From positions 372,001 to 436,000 of the forward strand of contig NZ_NESS01000004.1 in assembly GCF_002128425.1 (NCBI RefSeq): a stretch of 64,000 bases of DNA, written 5' to 3'. Made by a program: the position numbers and the translations under genes. The number at the start of each line of letters is the position of its first letter. Position 1 is the stretch's first letter. Of this stretch, positions 27,685 to 39,612 are shown one piece after another. This stretch comes from Gottfriedia acidiceleris (GTDB taxonomy: Bacteria > Bacillota > Bacilli > Bacillales > Bacillaceae_G). Under the pieces are notes generated by a model that was not told where the DNA came from, did no database searches, and saw only the letters and a program-made list of their open reading frames with translations.

Positions 27685-28479
27685 TTATACATACACTATA
27701 TCTGTTGGTTTTTGAGGGTCCGTATCATGAATTTCAAATTGCATTCCAACTTCAAATCCTTTTCCCTCTAATGTTTGTGTCACAGACATTCTGGCAAGCT
27801 CTTTCATATTATTATCTTGGCTTAAATGAGCAAGATAAATACGTTTTGTTTTATCTCCAATTACATCTGCCATTGCAAGTGCAGCATCCTCATTTGATAC
27901 GTGACCGACGTCACTTAATATACGGCGTTTAATACTCCATGGATATCTACCCATGCGTAGCATTTCGACATCATGGTTACTTTCAAAAATGTACATATCC
28001 GCATTTGAAATAATTCCCTTCATTCGGTCACTTACATAGCCTGTATCCGTAATTGTAACAAATTTTTTCTCGTTATGATGAAATACGTAAAACATTGGTT
28101 CAGCAGCGTCATGTGATACACCAAATGATTCAACTTCTATATCCCCAAATTGAATCGTCGTTTCCATGTTAAAAATGAACTTTTGCTCTGTTGGAATTTC
28201 TCCAATTAAATGGTTCATTGCTTTCCATGTTTTTTCATTCGCGTAAATAGGGATTTGATATCTTCTGGCAAGAACTCCAAGTCCTTTAATATGATCACTA
28301 TGCTCATGCGTGACTAAAATGCCGGAAACTTCTTTTATATCCCTGTTGATTTCTTTAAATAAAGACTCCATTGCTTTACCGCTCAACCCTGTATCAACTA
28401 AAAGCTTAGTTTTCTCCGTCCCAACGTATAACGCATTTCCGGTACTTCCACTTGCAAGTACACTAAAATGCAGACTCAT
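27685..28479 (-). CDS. walJ: WalJ (YycJ) metallo-beta-lactamase-fold hydrolase
   Basis: Last gene of the wal operon. A metallo-beta-lactamase-fold nuclease-like protein implicated in coordinating cell-wall metabolism with DNA replication or repair. Metal motif [10 protein letters not shown] (about residues 56-65) is intact. [11 protein letters not shown] near the start and [13 protein letters not shown] later are family features, and a further HLS segment follows. It starts three bases after the walI stop codon. Length 264 matches B. subtilis YycJ. Confidence 0.92.
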   Translation of the reverse strand: MSLHFSVLASGSTGNALYVGTEKTKLLVDTGLSGKAMESLFKEINRDIKEVSGILVTHEHSDHIKGLGVLARRYQIPIYANEKTWKAMNHLIGEIPTEQKFIFNMETTIQFGDIEVESFGVSHDAAEPMFYVFHHNEKKFVTITDTGYVSDRMKGIISNADMYIFESNHDVEMLRMGRYPWSIKRRILSDVGHVSNEDAALAMADVIGDKTKRIYLAHLSQDNNMKELARMSVTQTLEGKGFEVGMQFEIHDTDPQKPTDIVYV

Positions 28480-28481
28480 CG

Positions 28482-29282
28482 CTATTCACTCCATTGTTCT
28501 TTATCAATCTTAATTATTTGTCCTTCTATTGCATTTACAAAGTAATCCTGCTGTTCATTGACGACTATATGCCACGCTGGTGCAATGAATTTAACTCCAT
28601 TCGATAACGGGATTACTGTATAATAGCCAAAATCAACTTTTGTAATTCGATCACTCGGTTTTAATTCATCTTTAACAAACAAATTTTCAATTGCTTTAAT
28701 TGCCGGTAAAGCCTCTTGCACATTCTTTTTATCAATCATTTCCTTTAAGTTCTCTAAATATCTTTGACGATACCCGTAAATCTCATTATTATCGTTATAC
28801 TTTATTTCAACTACTGAGCTTTCGATATTATAAATTAGGCGATCTTTATAGGTTTGACAGAAGTATATCGTTTTTGACGTTTCATCTATTTGACAATAAC
28901 GATAGTTACTACCATTCCAAACATACTCCTTCACAAAGTTTTCTAAGAAGAGTATTTTATTTGTCTCCGCAATTGGAACTGGTTTTTTCAATTGACTTTG
29001 TAATATATCTTTGTATATTTGTATATTCTGCCCTTTTCTATCAGCAATAGTTTTCTTCGAGAAATCCTTACTATTACCCGATATATAAGATTCCTTTAAA
29101 GAATTTTTAGGTAATGTCACATATGTGATATCATTTTCCTTTAATTGCTCCTCAATACTCGATTCCGCCATCGTATCAAACTGATCGCTACTTCGCTTTT
29201 GATAATATTGAATCGCTAAAAATAAATCTAATACTAAGAAAGTTAAAATAAATATTGTTTTGATTCTACTCCAATCCAACAA
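28482..29282 (-). CDS. walI: WalI (YycI) regulator of WalK
   Basis: Membrane-anchored regulator of the sensor kinase WalK. One N-terminal transmembrane helix ([21 protein letters not shown], residues 4-24) precedes an extracytoplasmic domain of the YycI fold. It begins with TTG and overlaps walH by 17 bp, so it is coupled. In B. subtilis WalH and WalI form a complex with WalK that restrains its activity. Sequence is AT-rich and diverged, as usual for this family. Confidence 0.88.
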   Translation of the reverse strand: MLDWSRIKTIFILTFLVLDLFLAIQYYQKRSSDQFDTMAESSIEEQLKENDITYVTLPKNSLKESYISGNSKDFSKKTIADRKGQNIQIYKDILQSQLKKPVPIAETNKILFLENFVKEYVWNGSNYRYCQIDETSKTIYFCQTYKDRLIYNIESSVVEIKYNDNNEIYGYRQRYLENLKEMIDKKNVQEALPAIKAIENLFVKDELKPSDRITKVDFGYYTVIPLSNGVKFIAPAWHIVVNEQQDYFVNAIEGQIIKIDKEQWSE

Positions 29283-30627
29283 TATTCACCCCAGTTCTAC
29301 TTAGCAAATCTTGATCAATCTTCTTATATGAATCATCGTAATTTATGATCCAAACAGGTTTTAACTGAATTGCTCTGTTATAGTACGGTTGATTGATTGT
29401 TGAATTATCTTCATCAAATATCGTCTCGTACCCTAAGCTAATATCCTTAATAAGGGATTTGTTAATAGACTTATTATTAGATATGATCTCCATAATTTGA
29501 GAACCAGCCATTAATTCCATTTCACTTTCCTTCTTGTCCACCTGGATTCTAGTAAATTTATACAATGGACGTTTAAAGGTTTCTATATCGTCTACTCCCC
29601 AGCTCGTCGTAATTGTTGAATTATTATACACAGGTAAATTATTTACAAAAAGTCTAAATGAAACTTCATTATTTTCAGGTTTAACTCCAGACAAAATATA
29701 CCCATCAGTCCAGCCACCATGAGCATTAATAAAATCAACGCTTCTTTGGACTAATAAATTAGGACTTTGGTTATTATTATTTTCAGGTGTTGTCGGGTTA
29801 ACAAATGAAATCGAACGATTTAATGGCGAAACTGACATTAATCTAGTACCGTCTGTGAACGTATCTCCTGAATCAGTACTTTCTTTTCGAACATTTGAAG
29901 GATCACTAAATATAGCATCTTTTAATTTATCAACATCTATATCCGTAGTAAGGTACTCCATTGATGTTAATTTGATTGGTTTTTTAGGTAAATAAATTAT
30001 CTTACCTGATTCTAACTTATATCTTAAACTTTCAGTAAAGTTTTGGTAGTTGTCTCTTATCTTTTCAACTGATTCAATGATTGATGAGTTATCAAAAGTT
30101 GCTCCATAGAGAACTTTTTGTGCCTCATTTGAAAAATAGATCCTTGCTGTAGAATCCTGTTTAGTAGATAAATTGATAATCATTCGGTCAAATAAAACAT
30201 TTTGTAATCGTTTGGCATCTAAATTAAACACTCTACTTAATGTCTCCACTGGCACTACAGTTGGAAAAATAATTTCTAATTTATTTTTTCCTTTTGTTAT
30301 TGATTGGTAGCCAACTTCAGATGTTTTATTTGTCAGATTTTCGAAATTTGTGATTTTAGATTTCTGTAATGACCTATATATTGGTGATATATTACTTTGT
30401 TTAGTTGTTACATAATTTTTATTTGATTCATGAACAACTAATAAATTCGGAATTACTATGTCCTTAAAGTCTTTTTTTGCACCAATAGAAACTTTTTTTA
30501 CATAATCTTGATTTTGAAGTACATCGTATGTTGGTTGATATGACCATACGCTATATGAAAGAACTAAGCTTACTATAACAAGAGTAGTTAATATAACTGA
30601 TTTTATATGTTCTCTTCTCATTCCCAC
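29266..30627 (-). CDS. walH: WalH (YycH) regulator of WalK
   Basis: Partner of WalI in controlling WalK. A single N-terminal transmembrane segment (about residues 8-28, SVILTTLVIVSLVLSYSVW) is followed by a large outside domain of two YycH-type halves. Its start overlaps the end of walK by 10 bp. Two in-frame ATG codons (MGM) compete; the second has the better-spaced GGATGAGTGGGA before it. Length 453 is as expected. Confidence 0.9.
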   Translation of the reverse strand: MGMRREHIKSVILTTLVIVSLVLSYSVWSYQPTYDVLQNQDYVKKVSIGAKKDFKDIVIPNLLVVHESNKNYVTTKQSNISPIYRSLQKSKITNFENLTNKTSEVGYQSITKGKNKLEIIFPTVVPVETLSRVFNLDAKRLQNVLFDRMIINLSTKQDSTARIYFSNEAQKVLYGATFDNSSIIESVEKIRDNYQNFTESLRYKLESGKIIYLPKKPIKLTSMEYLTTDIDVDKLKDAIFSDPSNVRKESTDSGDTFTDGTRLMSVSPLNRSISFVNPTTPENNNNQSPNLLVQRSVDFINAHGGWTDGYILSGVKPENNEVSFRLFVNNLPVYNNSTITTSWGVDDIETFKRPLYKFTRIQVDKKESEMELMAGSQIMEIISNNKSINKSLIKDISLGYETIFDEDNSTINQPYYNRAIQLKPVWIINYDDSYKKIDQDLLSRTGVNIVGLE

Positions 30628-32453
30628 TCATCCTCTTGGTCATCAGCCACTGGAAGTGTGAAATAGACTGTTGTACCCTTTCCTTCTTCACTTTTAGCCC
30701 ATATATGACCATCGTGCGCGTAAATCATTTCTTTTGCCAAAGCAAGCCCTAGTCCAGTGCCTCCAACTTGTCTAGATCTAGCCTTATCTACTCGATAGAA
30801 ACGATCAAATATCTTTGATAGATTTTCTTTTGGAATTCCCATACCTTCGTCAGTAATACTAACTAATATTTGATCTCTAGATTCTTTAATACGATAAGTT
30901 ACAGTCCCACCCTCTGGTGAATACTTTAATGCATTTGAAATAATATTATCTAACACTTGTGTAATTTTATCTTCATCTATAAATACAAATCTTGTTTTAC
31001 TCATAAACTCACGTTTGAACGATACTTTTTGAGACTTACTCATTTCGTGTCGATCAATTATGCGATTAAACAATTCTGTAAAGTTAACCCAATCTTTCAT
31101 TAACCGATATTCTGTGCTATCTAACTTAGATAATTGTAATAGGTCATTTACTAGCCTAATCATTCGTTCTGTTTCGTCTTGAGTTACTTGTAAAAACTTA
31201 GGTGCAATTTCTTTATTCTCCCAAGCTCCATCTGACAATGCCTCTAAATAACTTCTCATTGTTGTTAACGGCGTTCTTAATTCATGCGAAACATTTGCAA
31301 CAAACTCTCTACGTTCTTGCTCTATTTTTTCTTGTTCAGTTACATCATAGAGTACAGCGATTAGACCATTAACTTTACCAGACTCTTTTTGAATAGTTGA
31401 AAAGCTAGCTCGTATAATCATTGGTCTCTTATTATCACTATAATCTAACATAATTGAATCTGGCTCATCGTATAAATCATCTAGAGTATTAATCTTTTCG
31501 ATTCCTAATACCTCTAAGATAGATTTATTTAATACTGTTTCACGTGAAACATTTAGCATCGTTTCAGCTGGATCGTTTAAGAGAATAATCTTCCCTCTGC
31601 GGTCAGTTGCAATAACCCCATCAGACATATGCTCTAGTACTGATTGAAGCTTTCTTCTTTCTCCATCCGTTGAAGCTCTAGCTTGCTGTAAATTACGTGA
31701 TAGATTATTAAATGATACCGTTAATTCACCAATCTCATCTTCACTATAAGCCTTTAATTTGCGAGAGAAATTTCCTTTCGCCATTTCTTGGGCCTGTCTT
31801 CTTATTTCAGAGATTGGCTTCGTTATTGCTTTAGCCAATAATATTCCTAGAATCGATGTAATCGCGACTGCTATAAGTGTACCAGTTGAAAAAATACGGT
31901 TAATTAGTTCCATTCTTTCATACGTGCTTTCCATTGATGCACTCGTGTAAATGGCCGAAACAATTTCGTCACCTTCCATTACTGGGGTTACAATCGTTTT
32001 CATTCGATGACCATTTTTAGGATCAATTAACACTTTTTCAGTTCTAGTACCTACTAAAAGTGCTCTCTTAACTAAAATATTCGTTGTCCTTTTACCTACA
32101 ATAGAGCGATTACTAGCATCCGAAGTAGCAATGACTTCACTATTTTGGTTAATAACTCTTACGTCTGATATGCCAATATTGTTTCCAAAGTCAGAAACAA
32201 TTTTTTGGATATTATCTTTTACTTCTGGATCATCCAGCGTTTTCTTTTTTTCATACTCAATTTTTATATTATAAGCTAGTAGCTTAGCACGTTCGTTTAT
32301 CGCAACTGTAAAACTGTTTACGAGTTGCTTTTCAAGCTCTCGCGAAAAATAAACGCTAATAATTTGCATAGCTACCAATATGAGCAAAATATAAACAAGT
32401 ACAAATTTAAATACAATTGATTTAAATAAACCAACTTTATTATAAGCTGCCAT
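30618..32453 (-). CDS. walK: Essential sensor histidine kinase WalK (YycG)
   Basis: Membrane kinase that controls WalR in response to cell-wall turnover. In order: transmembrane helix (about 12-32), extracytoplasmic PAS-like domain, second helix (about 180-202), HAMP (AITKPISEIRRQAQEMAKG), PAS domain with VIATDRRGKIILLND, HisKA with the phosphoacceptor in NVSHELRTPLTTM, and the ATPase domain with ISNALKYSPEGG and GTGLGLALAKE. Start ATG shares one base with the walR stop codon. An exact parS site (31536-31551) lies within the coding sequence. Length 611 equals the B. subtilis protein. Confidence 0.96.
   Translation of the reverse strand: MAAYNKVGLFKSIVFKFVLVYILLILVAMQIISVYFSRELEKQLVNSFTVAINERAKLLAYNIKIEYEKKKTLDDPEVKDNIQKIVSDFGNNIGISDVRVINQNSEVIATSDASNRSIVGKRTTNILVKRALLVGTRTEKVLIDPKNGHRMKTIVTPVMEGDEIVSAIYTSASMESTYERMELINRIFSTGTLIAVAITSILGILLAKAITKPISEIRRQAQEMAKGNFSRKLKAYSEDEIGELTVSFNNLSRNLQQARASTDGERRKLQSVLEHMSDGVIATDRRGKIILLNDPAETMLNVSRETVLNKSILEVLGIEKINTLDDLYDEPDSIMLDYSDNKRPMIIRASFSTIQKESGKVNGLIAVLYDVTEQEKIEQERREFVANVSHELRTPLTTMRSYLEALSDGAWENKEIAPKFLQVTQDETERMIRLVNDLLQLSKLDSTEYRLMKDWVNFTELFNRIIDRHEMSKSQKVSFKREFMSKTRFVFIDEDKITQVLDNIISNALKYSPEGGTVTYRIKESRDQILVSITDEGMGIPKENLSKIFDRFYRVDKARSRQVGGTGLGLALAKEMIYAHDGHIWAKSEEGKGTTVYFTLPVADDQEDEWE
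31536..31551. promoter_or_regulatory. parS site inside walK
   Basis: TGTTTCACGTGAAACA is a perfect 16-bp palindrome matching the B. subtilis parS consensus TGTTNCACGTGAAACA. ParB/Spo0J would load here, about 23 kb from oriC. Confidence 0.92.
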
Positions 32454-33157
32454 TAATCTTGCTCCGGATCACGCAGGTAATATCCTACTCCTCTTCTTGT
32501 TACAATGAAAAGTGGATAACTTGGATTGTCCTCAATTTTTTCACGAAGTCTTCGAATTGTTACATCGACAGTTCGTACATCTCCAAAATAATCATAACCC
32601 CAAACAGTTTGAAGTAAATGTTCTCTCGTCATAACTTGTCCAATATGCTTCGCTAAGTAATATAGTAATTCAAATTCGCGGTGAGTTAATTCTATTTTCT
32701 CGCCACGTTTCGTTACGATATAAGCATTTGGATTGATAACAAGTGAACCAATAATAACTTCAACTGACTCCTCTTTTTCAGATGTAGTTCCTGTTTGGTG
32801 TCTTCGTAAATTTGCCTTTACTCTGGCAAGTAACTCGCGTGTACTAAATGGCTTTGTTACGTAGTCATCTGCTCCCATTTCTAAACCTAATACTTTATCT
32901 AGTTCAGAATCTTTTGCTGTAATCATAATGATCGGCATTTCATGATTCTTTCTAATCTCTCTACAAACTTCTAAACCATCTCTAATTGGTAACATGATAT
33001 CTAATAAAACTAGATCAGGAAGAAACTCATCTACTTTTTGTAATGCTTCCTCTCCATCATACGCGCAAACAATTTCAAAACCTTCTTTTTCTAAATTAAA
33101 CTTCAATATATCAGCAATTGGTTTTTCGTCATCGACTATTAATATTTTTTTATTCAT
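32453..33157 (-). CDS. walR: Essential response regulator WalR (YycF)
   Basis: OmpR-family regulator of autolysins and wall metabolism genes, phosphorylated by WalK. Receiver: DD at residues 9-10, phosphoacceptor D53 in [20 protein letters not shown], and lysine in [13 protein letters not shown]. The DNA-binding domain ends in [21 protein letters not shown] and [12 protein letters not shown], almost identical across Bacillaceae. ATG 33157 follows AAAGGAG with eight bases; the GTG three codons earlier overlaps that site. First gene of walRKHIJ. Confidence 0.97.
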   Translation of the reverse strand: MNKKILIVDDEKPIADILKFNLEKEGFEIVCAYDGEEALQKVDEFLPDLVLLDIMLPIRDGLEVCREIRKNHEMPIIMITAKDSELDKVLGLEMGADDYVTKPFSTRELLARVKANLRRHQTGTTSEKEESVEVIIGSLVINPNAYIVTKRGEKIELTHREFELLYYLAKHIGQVMTREHLLQTVWGYDYFGDVRTVDVTIRRLREKIEDNPSYPLFIVTRRGVGYYLRDPEQD

Positions 33158-33345
33158 TCCCCGCACTCCTTTTCTAGTCAGTTTTTGCTACCATCAATTT
33201 CTATACATATCTTTTGCAATTTAATATTAAATTAGGCAACAAATAAACTTTTCATAGTAATTTCGTTTTGTGGACTATCTCTCCAAATATAATACGACTA
33301 CATCTTACGTGTTGTTCTTTTTATATACAAACACTAGATTTTTTG

Positions 33346-33373
33346 AAAAAAACCTCTAGCTTGTTGCTAGAGG
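33346..33373 (-). terminator. Second terminator downstream of the tRNA operon
   Basis: cctctagc / gctagagg perfect 8-bp stem with a five-base loop; the minus strand continues into TTTTTTT. Confidence 0.8.
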
Positions 33374-33474
33374 TCTATTCCACTTACTTCTATTTTAAAT
33401 TAAGTAGGTTTTTTTGTAAAATCGAACTGTTTTATTTAAACTAGAAATCTATTTCTATAAGGTTGATATAAAAT

Positions 33475-33500
33475 AAAAAACTACTGTATATACAGTAGTT
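33475..33500 (-). terminator. Terminator of the tRNA operon
   Basis: ctactgta / tacagtag perfect stem eight bases beyond the tRNA-Phe 3' end, followed on the minus strand by TTTTTTATTTT. Confidence 0.8.
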
Positions 33501-33507
33501 TCTATGA

Positions 33508-33580
<73 letters not shown>

Positions 33581-33586
33581 ATTATA

Positions 33587-33662
33587 TGGCGGTCCCGACC
33601 GGGATCGAACCGGCGATCTCCTGCGTGACAGGCAGGCATGTTAACCGCTACACCACGGGACC
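33587..33662 (-). tRNA. tRNA-Asp (GTC)
   Basis: Cloverleaf with acceptor GGTCCCG/CGGGACC, anticodon loop CTGTCAC (anticodon GTC), T arm GGTTCGATCCC, discriminator G and an encoded CCA. Confidence 0.96.
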
Positions 33663-33685
33663 AAGATATGTTTAATAAAAAAGGA

Positions 33686-33757
33686 TGACCCGTACGGGAC
33701 TCGAACCCGTGTTACCGCCGTGAAAGGGCGGTGTCTTAACCGCTTGACCAACGGGCC
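33686..33757 (-). tRNA. tRNA-Glu (TTC)
   Basis: Acceptor GGCCCGT/ACGGGTC, anticodon stem-loop CCGCCCTTTCACGGCGG with anticodon TTC, T arm GGTTCGAGTCC. The CCA end is not encoded. Confidence 0.96.
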
Positions 33758-33776
33758 ACATTAATTTAAGAAAAGA

Positions 33777-33849
33777 TGAGCCATGAAGGATTCGAACCTT
33801 CGACCCTCTGATTAAAAGTCAGATGCTCTACCTACTGAGCTAATGGCTC
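33777..33849 (-). tRNA. tRNA-Lys (TTT)
   Basis: Acceptor GAGCCAT/ATGGCTC, D arm GCTCAGTAGGTAGAGC, anticodon loop CTTTTAA with anticodon TTT, T arm GGTTCGAATCC, discriminator A; no CCA encoded. First intact tRNA of the operon. Confidence 0.96.
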
Positions 33850-33986
33850 ACAATTAAAAATATATTACTTAAACAGTTTGAATATTTTATTAGCCCTACT
33901 CTAATGACGTCCTTGTCTCAGGGTAGTAATTCAAGTAGCGGCTCGACAAGTACGCTGAAGTAATTGCTTCGAAGCTTATTCAGTCG

Positions 33987-34013
33987 TGCTCTACCTACTG
34001 AGCTAATGGCTCA
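33987..34013 (-). pseudogene. tRNA-Lys 5'-half fragment
   Basis: The first 26 bases of tRNA-Lys (acceptor 5' strand and whole D arm) plus one flanking base are repeated exactly, 163 bp upstream of the intact copy. The sequence then diverges before the anticodon stem. It lies between the likely promoter and the intact operon. Confidence 0.85.
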
Positions 34014-34045
34014 TAAAATGATTAAGTTCATAAACTATGTACTAG

Positions 34046-34076
34046 TTATGACGACAAGATTTATCTTATCACACTT
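34046..34076 (-). promoter_or_regulatory. Promoter of the tRNA operon
   Basis: Approximate location. On the minus strand TTGCAA and TAAGAT boxes are separated by 18 bases, about 50 bases upstream of the tRNA-Lys fragment. There is no other likely promoter closer to the tRNA genes. Confidence 0.5.
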
Positions 34077-34114
34077 TCTAATAAATTTGCAACTGTTTTT
34101 TTAAAAAAAATAAT

Positions 34115-34148
34115 AAAAGCCCCTAAATTTTTATTTAAGGGCTTTTTA
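34115..34148 (-). terminator. Intrinsic terminator of purA
   Basis: aagcccctaaa and tttaaggggctt-type arms flanked by A and T tracts, directly past the purA stop codon. Confidence 0.8.
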
Positions 34149-34153
34149 TTATA

Positions 34154-35522
<1,369 letters not shown>

Positions 35523-35608
35523 TAAATCTCTTTGATTATTTCTGTTCTAAGTTTTATTTGTTCGTAAATACAAACTAAAGAATTTGATAAAAATAGTTTG
35601 CCCTAACA

Positions 35609-35649
35609 AAAAAAAATAATCACATAGATTCACTATGTGATTATTTTTT
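35609..35649 (-). terminator. Terminator of the dnaB operon or of purA upstream region
   Basis: aataatcacatag / ctatgtgattatt perfect 13-bp stem with T run on the plus strand and A run on the left. It is about 70 bases after the leftward dnaB stop codon and symmetrical enough to act there. Confidence 0.75.
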
Positions 35650-35719
35650 AAATGACATTTCAAGTAGTAAAGATCAGACTGATTGAATGTATTTTCGACC
35701 TTCTGATGACAAACTATTT

Positions 35720-37075
35720 TTAGGCACCTGGTGCTTCATCAAACCTTCGTTCTAAGTTTACGAACTTATTATATTCTTTTACGAATGCTAATGAAACAGT
35801 ACCTACTGGACCATTCCTTTGTTTAGCAATAATGATTTCAATAATATTTTTATTCTCTGATTCTTTATCGTAGTAATCGTCTCGGTATAAGAACGCTACA
35901 ATATCCGCATCTTGCTCAATACTTCCTGATTCACGAATATCAGACATCATTGGACGTTTATCTTGTCGGGACTCTACGCTACGTGATAGCTGAGATAAAG
36001 CAATTAGAGGTACTTTTAATTCCCTCGCCAGTCCTTTGAGAGAACGTGAAATTTCAGATACTTCTTGTTGCCGATTTTCTCCACTTTTACCGTTACCTTG
36101 AATAAGCTGAAGATAATCAATTAGAATCATTCCTAAGCCATGCTCTTGCTTCAGTCTTCTACACTTAGCACGTATATCATTAACTCTAATACCAGGTGTA
36201 TCATCGATGTATATACCTGTACCAGCTAAACTACTAGCAGCCATCGTAAGCTTATTCCAGTCCTCTTGTTCAAGATTACCTGTACGCAATGCCTGTGCGT
36301 TAATATTTCCTTCCGCACACAACATACGCATAACAAGCTGATCTGCACCCATCTCGAGACTAAAGATTGCTACGTTTTCATCTGTTTTAGTAGCTACATT
36401 TTGCGCGATATTCAATGCAAAAGCTGTTTTACCTACTGAAGGACGAGCAGCTACTATAATTAAGTCATTTGGCTGAAATCCAGCTGTCATTCGATCTAAA
36501 TCAGTAAAGCCTGTCGGTACACCTGTGATTTCGCCACGTTGATTAAATAATGTCTCAATTTTACTAAATGTAGTAAATACTACATCTTTAATACTTTGAA
36601 AACCAGAAACGTTTGTGCGCTGAGCTACTTTTAAAATACTTTTTTCAGCCTCGTTTAGTACAACATCTACTGGAATATCTGGTGCATAGCTTTCCGTTAC
36701 AATATTAGTAGCGGTTCTGATCAGTCTTCTTAAAGTAGATTTTTCTTCAACACTCTTTGCATAGTATTCAACGTTAGATGCCGTTGGTACTGAAGCCAGC
36801 AAGTCATTTAAGTATGATACTCCTCCAACTTCTTCTAACACTCCTTGATTAGCTAATTCAGAAGTTAGCGTGATAACATCTAGAGGCTCATTCCTTGAAG
36901 CAATCTTAAGCATTGCTTCAAATATTTTTTGATGGGCAGCTCGATAAAAGTCATCTGGTAAAAGCCGTTCTGAAGTTGATATTAGCGCCTCTGAGTCTAA
37001 CAGTATGGCACCTAATACAGCCTGTTCAGCTTCTATATTCTGTGGTGGAGTACGATCATTTAGCAAATCACTCAT
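35720..37075 (-). CDS. dnaB: Replicative DNA helicase
   Basis: Hexameric helicase of the replication fork (called DnaC in B. subtilis). An N-terminal DnaB domain begins PPQNIEAEQAVLGAILLD. The RecA-like motor has Walker A in VAARPSVGKTAFALNIA (about residues 200-216), Walker B in MILIDYLQLI and the C-terminal LSQLSRSVESRQDKRP and QDADIVAFLYRDDYY. The length of 451 shows no intein. It follows rplI in the yybS-gdpP-rplI-dnaB gene run. ATG start with GGAGG upstream. Confidence 0.97.
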   Translation of the reverse strand: MSDLLNDRTPPQNIEAEQAVLGAILLDSEALISTSERLLPDDFYRAAHQKIFEAMLKIASRNEPLDVITLTSELANQGVLEEVGGVSYLNDLLASVPTASNVEYYAKSVEEKSTLRRLIRTATNIVTESYAPDIPVDVVLNEAEKSILKVAQRTNVSGFQSIKDVVFTTFSKIETLFNQRGEITGVPTGFTDLDRMTAGFQPNDLIIVAARPSVGKTAFALNIAQNVATKTDENVAIFSLEMGADQLVMRMLCAEGNINAQALRTGNLEQEDWNKLTMAASSLAGTGIYIDDTPGIRVNDIRAKCRRLKQEHGLGMILIDYLQLIQGNGKSGENRQQEVSEISRSLKGLARELKVPLIALSQLSRSVESRQDKRPMMSDIRESGSIEQDADIVAFLYRDDYYDKESENKNIIEIIIAKQRNGPVGTVSLAFVKEYNKFVNLERRFDEAPGA

Positions 37076-37103
37076 TTCTAGTCCTCCAGATGCTTGTTTT
37101 TTC

Positions 37104-37547
37104 TTATTGTTCCTTAACGTGTACTTTTAAAGTTGCACTTACTTCAGGATGCAATTTCACTTTAATATTTGTTACACCTAGTGCTCTAATCGCATCATTC
37201 ATTTCGAATTTACGTTTATCTAGTTTAATACCATGTACTTTTTGAAGCTCGTCAGCAATTTGCTTGCTTGTGATTGACCCAAAAAGACGACCGCCCTCAC
37301 CTGATTTAGCTTTTAATTCTACTGTTAGCGTTTCAATTGTTTCTTTTAGCTTTTTACAATTTTCTAATTCGATTTGTGCATCTTTTAATTCTTTATTTTT
37401 TTTCGCTTCAAGTGTTTTCATATTACCTGCAGTAGCTTCAATTGCATCTCCATTTTTGATTAGGAAGTTTGCATAGCCATCTGCGATATTTTTAGTTTCT
37501 CCTTTTTTACCTTTTCCTTTTACATCTTTTAAGAAAATTACTTTCAT
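37104..37547 (-). CDS. rplI: 50S ribosomal protein L9
   Basis: Ribosomal protein L9, two globular domains joined by a long helix. The N-terminal signature [30 protein letters not shown] (given here as residues 1-30) and the helix rich in K and E are typical. The C-terminal domain contains [14 protein letters not shown]. Length 147 fits. Its start overlaps the gdpP stop by 4 bp, the same coupling as in B. subtilis. Confidence 0.97.
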   Translation of the reverse strand: MKVIFLKDVKGKGKKGETKNIADGYANFLIKNGDAIEATAGNMKTLEAKKNKELKDAQIELENCKKLKETIETLTVELKAKSGEGGRLFGSITSKQIADELQKVHGIKLDKRKFEMNDAIRALGVTNIKVKLHPEVSATLKVHVKEQ

Positions 37548-39520
37548 TTGTTTGTTCTCCCTTCAATATATTCATCGATTATTCTCAATAAATGTTGTTC
37601 TACTTCTCTAATTGAAGAAGATTCAATTTGTGCAGCAGCATTTGTTAAGTGACCGCCACCGCCAAGCTCTTCCATTATTAATTGAACATTTATATTTCCT
37701 AATGAACGACTGCTGATGCTTACAACATTATCTGACCTTTTTGCAATAACAAAAGATGCAATGACATCAGTCATCGTTAATAATGTATCTGCAGCCTTCG
37801 CGATTAAAACTTGATCATAGTTTACATTGTCTTTTCCAAAGCTAATCGCAAAGCCCTCTTTGTACATATAGGCTTCCTCTATTAATTCTGCTTTGCGAAT
37901 ATATTCATTCATATCTTGTTTTAATAAATTTTGAACGAGGATCGTGTCCGCACCATTCGAACGTAAGTATGACGCTGCGTCAAAAGTTCTAGCCCCTGTT
38001 CGAAACGTAAAACTCTTTGTATCAACAATAATACCAGCTAGTAAGGCTGTTGCCTCAAGCATGCTTAATTTTATCTTTTTAGGTTGGTACTCCAATAACT
38101 CTGTTACTAATTCTGCAGTAGAGGAAGCGTACGGCTCCATATAAACAAGAATTGCATCCTTAATGAAGTCCTCTCCTCTTCGATGATGATCTATAACAAC
38201 AATTTTATCTGTCTCATCTAAAAGTGATTCTTCTTCAACCATTGTTGGCCTATGAGTATCTACTACGATTATTAATGTGTCTTCAGAAATAAGTTCTTTT
38301 GCTTTTTCAGGTGAAATAAAACAAGATAAGAATTGTTCATTTTTAGACATTTCCTTCATCAACCGATTAACACTTTTATCTACTTCATCTTTATTTATTA
38401 CTACATAGCCATCAACTTCATTATGCATTACCATCTTTAAGATACCAACTGCTGAACCAAGAGCATCCATATCAGGTAACTTATGACCCATTATCATAAC
38501 ATTAGTGCTACTCTTCATTAAATCTCTTAAAGCATGTGAGATTACCCTTGCTCTAACCCTCGTCCTTTTTTCTACAGGGTTTGTTTTTCCACCAAAAAAC
38601 TTTACTTTACCGTTAATGTTTTTAACAGTTACTTGATCTCCTCCACGCCCTAGTGCTAAATCTAAACCAGATTGAGCTAGTTGACCAAGTTCGGTTAAAT
38701 TTAAACTTCCTACTCCGACACCAACGCTTAGAGTAAGAGGTAAATTGCGTTTTGTCGTTTCTTCCCTTACTTGGTCTAAAATGGAGAATTTATTATTTTC
38801 TAATAAAGCCAGAATTCCTTCATTTAAAACTACACTGTATCGATCTGATGAAACACGTTTTAAGAAGATACCATGATTATTAGCCCAACTATTTAACATA
38901 GTTGTTACTGCGCCATTTACACTAGAGCGCTCCTGATCATCTAATCCCTGTGTCATTTCATCGTAATTATCTAGTAAAATAATTCCGATAACAGTTCTTT
39001 GATCTTCATATAACTTCTCTAATTGTGCCTGTTCTGTCACGTCAAATAAATAAATGTATCGCTCTTCTCTTTTAATAACTACGCGATATGTTCTTTTATT
39101 TATATTTAATACATCTTCTTTTTTCTCTTTTTTTGAAATTAAAGCCATTAATCCTTCAGATAGATCATAAATGTGTTTACCAATTAATGAACGATCGTCT
39201 AAAATATTTAAAATATATTGATTGCCCCATTCAATATGGTACTCTCTATCATAAAGTAATACTCCAATTGGCATTTCAGTAATTGCTTCGTTACTTAAAT
39301 TTTTCACTCTCGACATAACTGATTCTATATACATATCTAAAACGTAGCGATACTTAATTTCTAACTTTACAACTAGAAAAATAACGCATAAAAAGATAAC
39401 TATAAAAATTATCCCTATTTTAGGTTGAATATAGACTACAGTTCCAATCAGAAATACTGAAAGAGCCGTTAAAAGATAGACGGGTATAAGAAACATCTGT
39501 TTCTTATGAAAATCTTGCAT
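37544..39520 (-). CDS. gdpP: Cyclic di-AMP phosphodiesterase GdpP (YybT)
   Basis: Membrane protein that degrades c-di-AMP to pApA. Two N-terminal transmembrane helices (about 11-30 and 34-50) are followed by a PAS-like domain that binds heme in relatives, then a degenerate GGDEF domain. The DHH/DHHA1 phosphodiesterase has metal motifs [21 protein letters not shown] and [10 protein letters not shown]. The C-terminal [13 protein letters not shown] motif is intact. Length 658 matches B. subtilis. It sits between yybS and rplI. Confidence 0.95.
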   Translation of the reverse strand: MQDFHKKQMFLIPVYLLTALSVFLIGTVVYIQPKIGIIFIVIFLCVIFLVVKLEIKYRYVLDMYIESVMSRVKNLSNEAITEMPIGVLLYDREYHIEWGNQYILNILDDRSLIGKHIYDLSEGLMALISKKEKKEDVLNINKRTYRVVIKREERYIYLFDVTEQAQLEKLYEDQRTVIGIILLDNYDEMTQGLDDQERSSVNGAVTTMLNSWANNHGIFLKRVSSDRYSVVLNEGILALLENNKFSILDQVREETTKRNLPLTLSVGVGVGSLNLTELGQLAQSGLDLALGRGGDQVTVKNINGKVKFFGGKTNPVEKRTRVRARVISHALRDLMKSSTNVMIMGHKLPDMDALGSAVGILKMVMHNEVDGYVVINKDEVDKSVNRLMKEMSKNEQFLSCFISPEKAKELISEDTLIIVVDTHRPTMVEEESLLDETDKIVVIDHHRRGEDFIKDAILVYMEPYASSTAELVTELLEYQPKKIKLSMLEATALLAGIIVDTKSFTFRTGARTFDAASYLRSNGADTILVQNLLKQDMNEYIRKAELIEEAYMYKEGFAISFGKDNVNYDQVLIAKAADTLLTMTDVIASFVIAKRSDNVVSISSRSLGNINVQLIMEELGGGGHLTNAAAQIESSSIREVEQHLLRIIDEYIEGRTNK

Positions 39521-39612
39521 AAGTTCAACCCCTAAACCAAATAAAATCTAACTCACATATTAAAGTTTATTCATTTTTACACAACTAATTAGTAACTAAT
39601 ATGTTTTTAAGT

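Larger units (their letters stand above)
33158..33507. other. Upstream region of walR and downstream region of the tRNA operon
   Basis: No gene. It holds two terminators facing left (33346-33373 and 33475-33500). The 170 bases before walR must contain its promoter; no canonical -35/-10 pair is convincing. Confidence 0.5.

Noticed and set aside
36913-37245. 110-codon plus-strand frame opposite dnaB and rplI
   Set aside because: Antisense to two highly conserved genes; no start site or family features.
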